A stretch of 5,661 bases of DNA. Origin: Acidimicrobiia bacterium. Lineage in GTDB: Bacteria > Actinomycetota > Acidimicrobiia > IMCC26256 > BP-133. The DNA lies in contig JAICYE010000171.1 in the NCBI GenBank assembly GCA_025934385.1, positions 1-5,661 of the forward strand. The letters run 5' to 3'. The notes under the pieces are model-generated. The model was not told the DNA's origin. It did no database searches and saw only the letters and a list, made by a program, of their open reading frames with translations. Both the position numbers and the translations under genes were made by a program. Positions 5,301 through 5,661 of the stretch are shown piece by piece. Position 1 is the first letter of the stretch. Every line of letters begins with the position of its first letter.

Positions 5301-5661
5301 TCCGGCGATGCCCCCGCCCCCCGCTCGCTGGAGGTCAACGTCGCGCTGCCCGGCGGGCGGGTGCTGGTCGGCACCGTTCCCGGTGTGATCGACCGGGGCC
5401 CCGCCGGGCTGCTGGTGCGGGCGGTCAGCTACTCCCGGCTCGCCCCCAAGCAGCGCCTGGCCGCCTGGGTCCGGTTCCTGGCCCTCACCGCCTCCCACCC
5501 CGACCGGGCGGTGGAGGCGGTGACGATCGGTCGCTTCCGGTTCACCGGCCGGCGGAAGGGGGCGGTCAGCGTCGCCCGGCTCGCCCCCCTGGCCGGCGAT
5601 CCCGATACCCGCCGGGCCGCCGCCGTCGCCGAGCTGGAGATCCTCGTCGACCTCTTCGACC
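2385..5661 (+). CDS. recC: RecBCD (exodeoxyribonuclease V) gamma subunit RecC, 3' end outside the window
   Basis: RecC is the non-catalytic subunit of the RecBCD helicase-nuclease. It splits the DNA duplex at broken ends, feeds the strands to RecB and RecD, and reads Chi so that RecA can be loaded. The frame is open for 1092 codons to the window edge. The ATG at 2385 has GGAG (2375-2378) 6 bases upstream, and the first residues MLHIHRAERADALVAAL align with the start of E. coli RecC. Landmarks in order: VPTRGVERWL (36-45), NIDFPYP (66-72), ADLYDRYGVHRP (150-161), LFGLTRLP (229-236), NPLLTSWGRDAREM (296-309), HACHGRGRQVEVV (386-398), PRDIVVMCPDIEAFAPLI (415-432), PMRSVPHRVVCLLGLDDGVF (700-719) then PR, GDRDPRSEDR (738-747), HPLQPFDARNF (813-823) and HPVKAFLRQRL (881-891). 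A Gly/Ala/Thr-rich linker (443-465) interrupts the conserved core. The last residues seen (ELEILVDLFD) match a point roughly 100 residues before the end of E. coli RecC (1122 residues). recB and recD are expected next. Regulation: see the promoter at 2312-2334. Confidence 0.97.
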   Translation, partial: MLHIHRAERADALVAALGSVVVEPLDDPMAAEVVAVPTRGVERWLSQRLSTRLGATPGRADGVCANIDFPYPAALVGGAVAAATGVPRDADPWVAARSVWPLLHVIDTALDESWLAPLASYLGAAGGKSDPSASDLGRGARRFGSARHLADLYDRYGVHRPGMLRAWAAKDDVDGSGRPLPGQWAWQAELWRRLRDRIGVPSPAERLDEACTALRGDAGVVDLPARLSLFGLTRLPASFLVVLRALAAHRDVHLFLLHPSPALWQRIEEWQRVEDRPGGRAAIARSADQTAALPANPLLTSWGRDAREMQLVLTAGDRGEGPAPVDHHHPIEAPAPAAGGVSDDNPTLLHRIQADVRADRSPPGLPLAGPDERALLDPADTSLAVHACHGRGRQVEVVRDAILHRLAADPTLEPRDIVVMCPDIEAFAPLIHATFGAAEGFDGPAADEAPGGAATTGTAAAGTGPTRVDLRVRLADRSLRQTNPLLGVLAELLALASARVTAAQVLDLAGREPVRRRFRLDDDDLARAEEWVAEAGIRWGLDAGHRAPYKLDALDANTWRAGLDRLLLGVAMADEGNRLVGGVLPVDDVSSGDIDLAGRLAELVERLTTALDALAVPQPIGAWAAALADAADWLTAIAPADEWQVAELLHLLDDVVAEAGDGDAELTLPEIRTLLANRLRGRPTRANFRTGHLTVCTLVPMRSVPHRVVCLLGLDDGVFPRKVDVDDDDLVAADARVGDRDPRSEDRQLLLDALLAAEDHLVVTYSGRDERTNAERPPAVPIGELLDVVDRTVRLPGDGTGRIPARTRIVVHHPLQPFDARNFMGGRLAGTAPWSFDAVALAGARAAAGLRSRPAPFLPAPLPPAPAEAVELENLVRFVQHPVKAFLRQRLGVSLSGDNDDASQALPVELDPLEQWAVGDRLLAGRLAGGERDACVAAERARGGLPPGTLAEPVLGRVLPIVESLVAEAVEVSGDAPAPRSLEVNVALPGGRVLVGTVPGVIDRGPAGLLVRAVSYSRLAPKQRLAAWVRFLALTASHPDRAVEAVTIGRFRFTGRRKGAVSVARLAPLAGDPDTRRAAAVAELEILVDLFD

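Noticed and set aside
3171..5498. Very long open frame (775 codons) on the minus strand opposite recC.
   Set aside because: It is an antisense shadow caused by GC-rich codons of recC. Its translation is Gly/Arg/Pro/Gln-rich with no domain, while the plus strand matches RecC throughout.

Overview
The base composition is strongly GC-rich, and codons in the real genes end mostly in G or C. Together with an actinobacterial-type RecC, TANNNT-type -10 elements, a probable leaderless gene and a TTGTCCACA-type DnaA box, this points to a high-GC actinomycete. I cannot place it further; Acidimicrobiia or a similar deep lineage would fit. It is a chromosomal housekeeping-type region. I see no insertion sequence, CRISPR array, tRNA, rRNA or phage gene.

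Layout, left to right. (1) 1-80, minus strand: the first 26 codons of an unrecognised gene that leaves the window at base 1. (2) 220-819, plus: a DUF1269-type protein with a glycine-rich membrane hairpin and a long charged helical tail. (3) 903-1136, plus: a 77-residue charged helical protein with a GTG start, probably co-transcribed with (2). (4) 1137-1462: a convergent intergenic stretch with GC-rich hairpins and no convincing gene. (5) 1463-1759, minus: a 98-residue membrane protein. (6) 1760-1913: an intergenic stretch with a tandem 32-bp hairpin-forming repeat that runs into the stop codon of the next gene. (7) 1914-2204, minus: a 96-residue hypothetical protein that looks leaderless. (8) 2205-2384: a divergent control region with a DnaA-box-like site, a repeated ACAA/TTGT motif and a candidate DNA-damage promoter. 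(9) 2385 to the window end, plus: recC (RecBCD gamma subunit), 1092 codons present, with the last part of the C-terminus outside the window.

The solid biology here is recC; recB and recD would be expected just downstream. The most interesting feature is its control region. A TGTCA element sits 11 bases upstream of a -10-like CATACT, the spacing of the LexA-independent (PafBC / RecA-NDp) DNA-damage promoters of actinobacteria. A second element with the same spacing lies on the minus strand ahead of the small membrane protein. RecC also differs from E. coli RecC at N-terminal positions that help read Chi, so the octamer used by this organism is probably not GCTGGTGG. I found no convincing wholly new system; the small genes next to recC are uncharacterised and are the best place to look.
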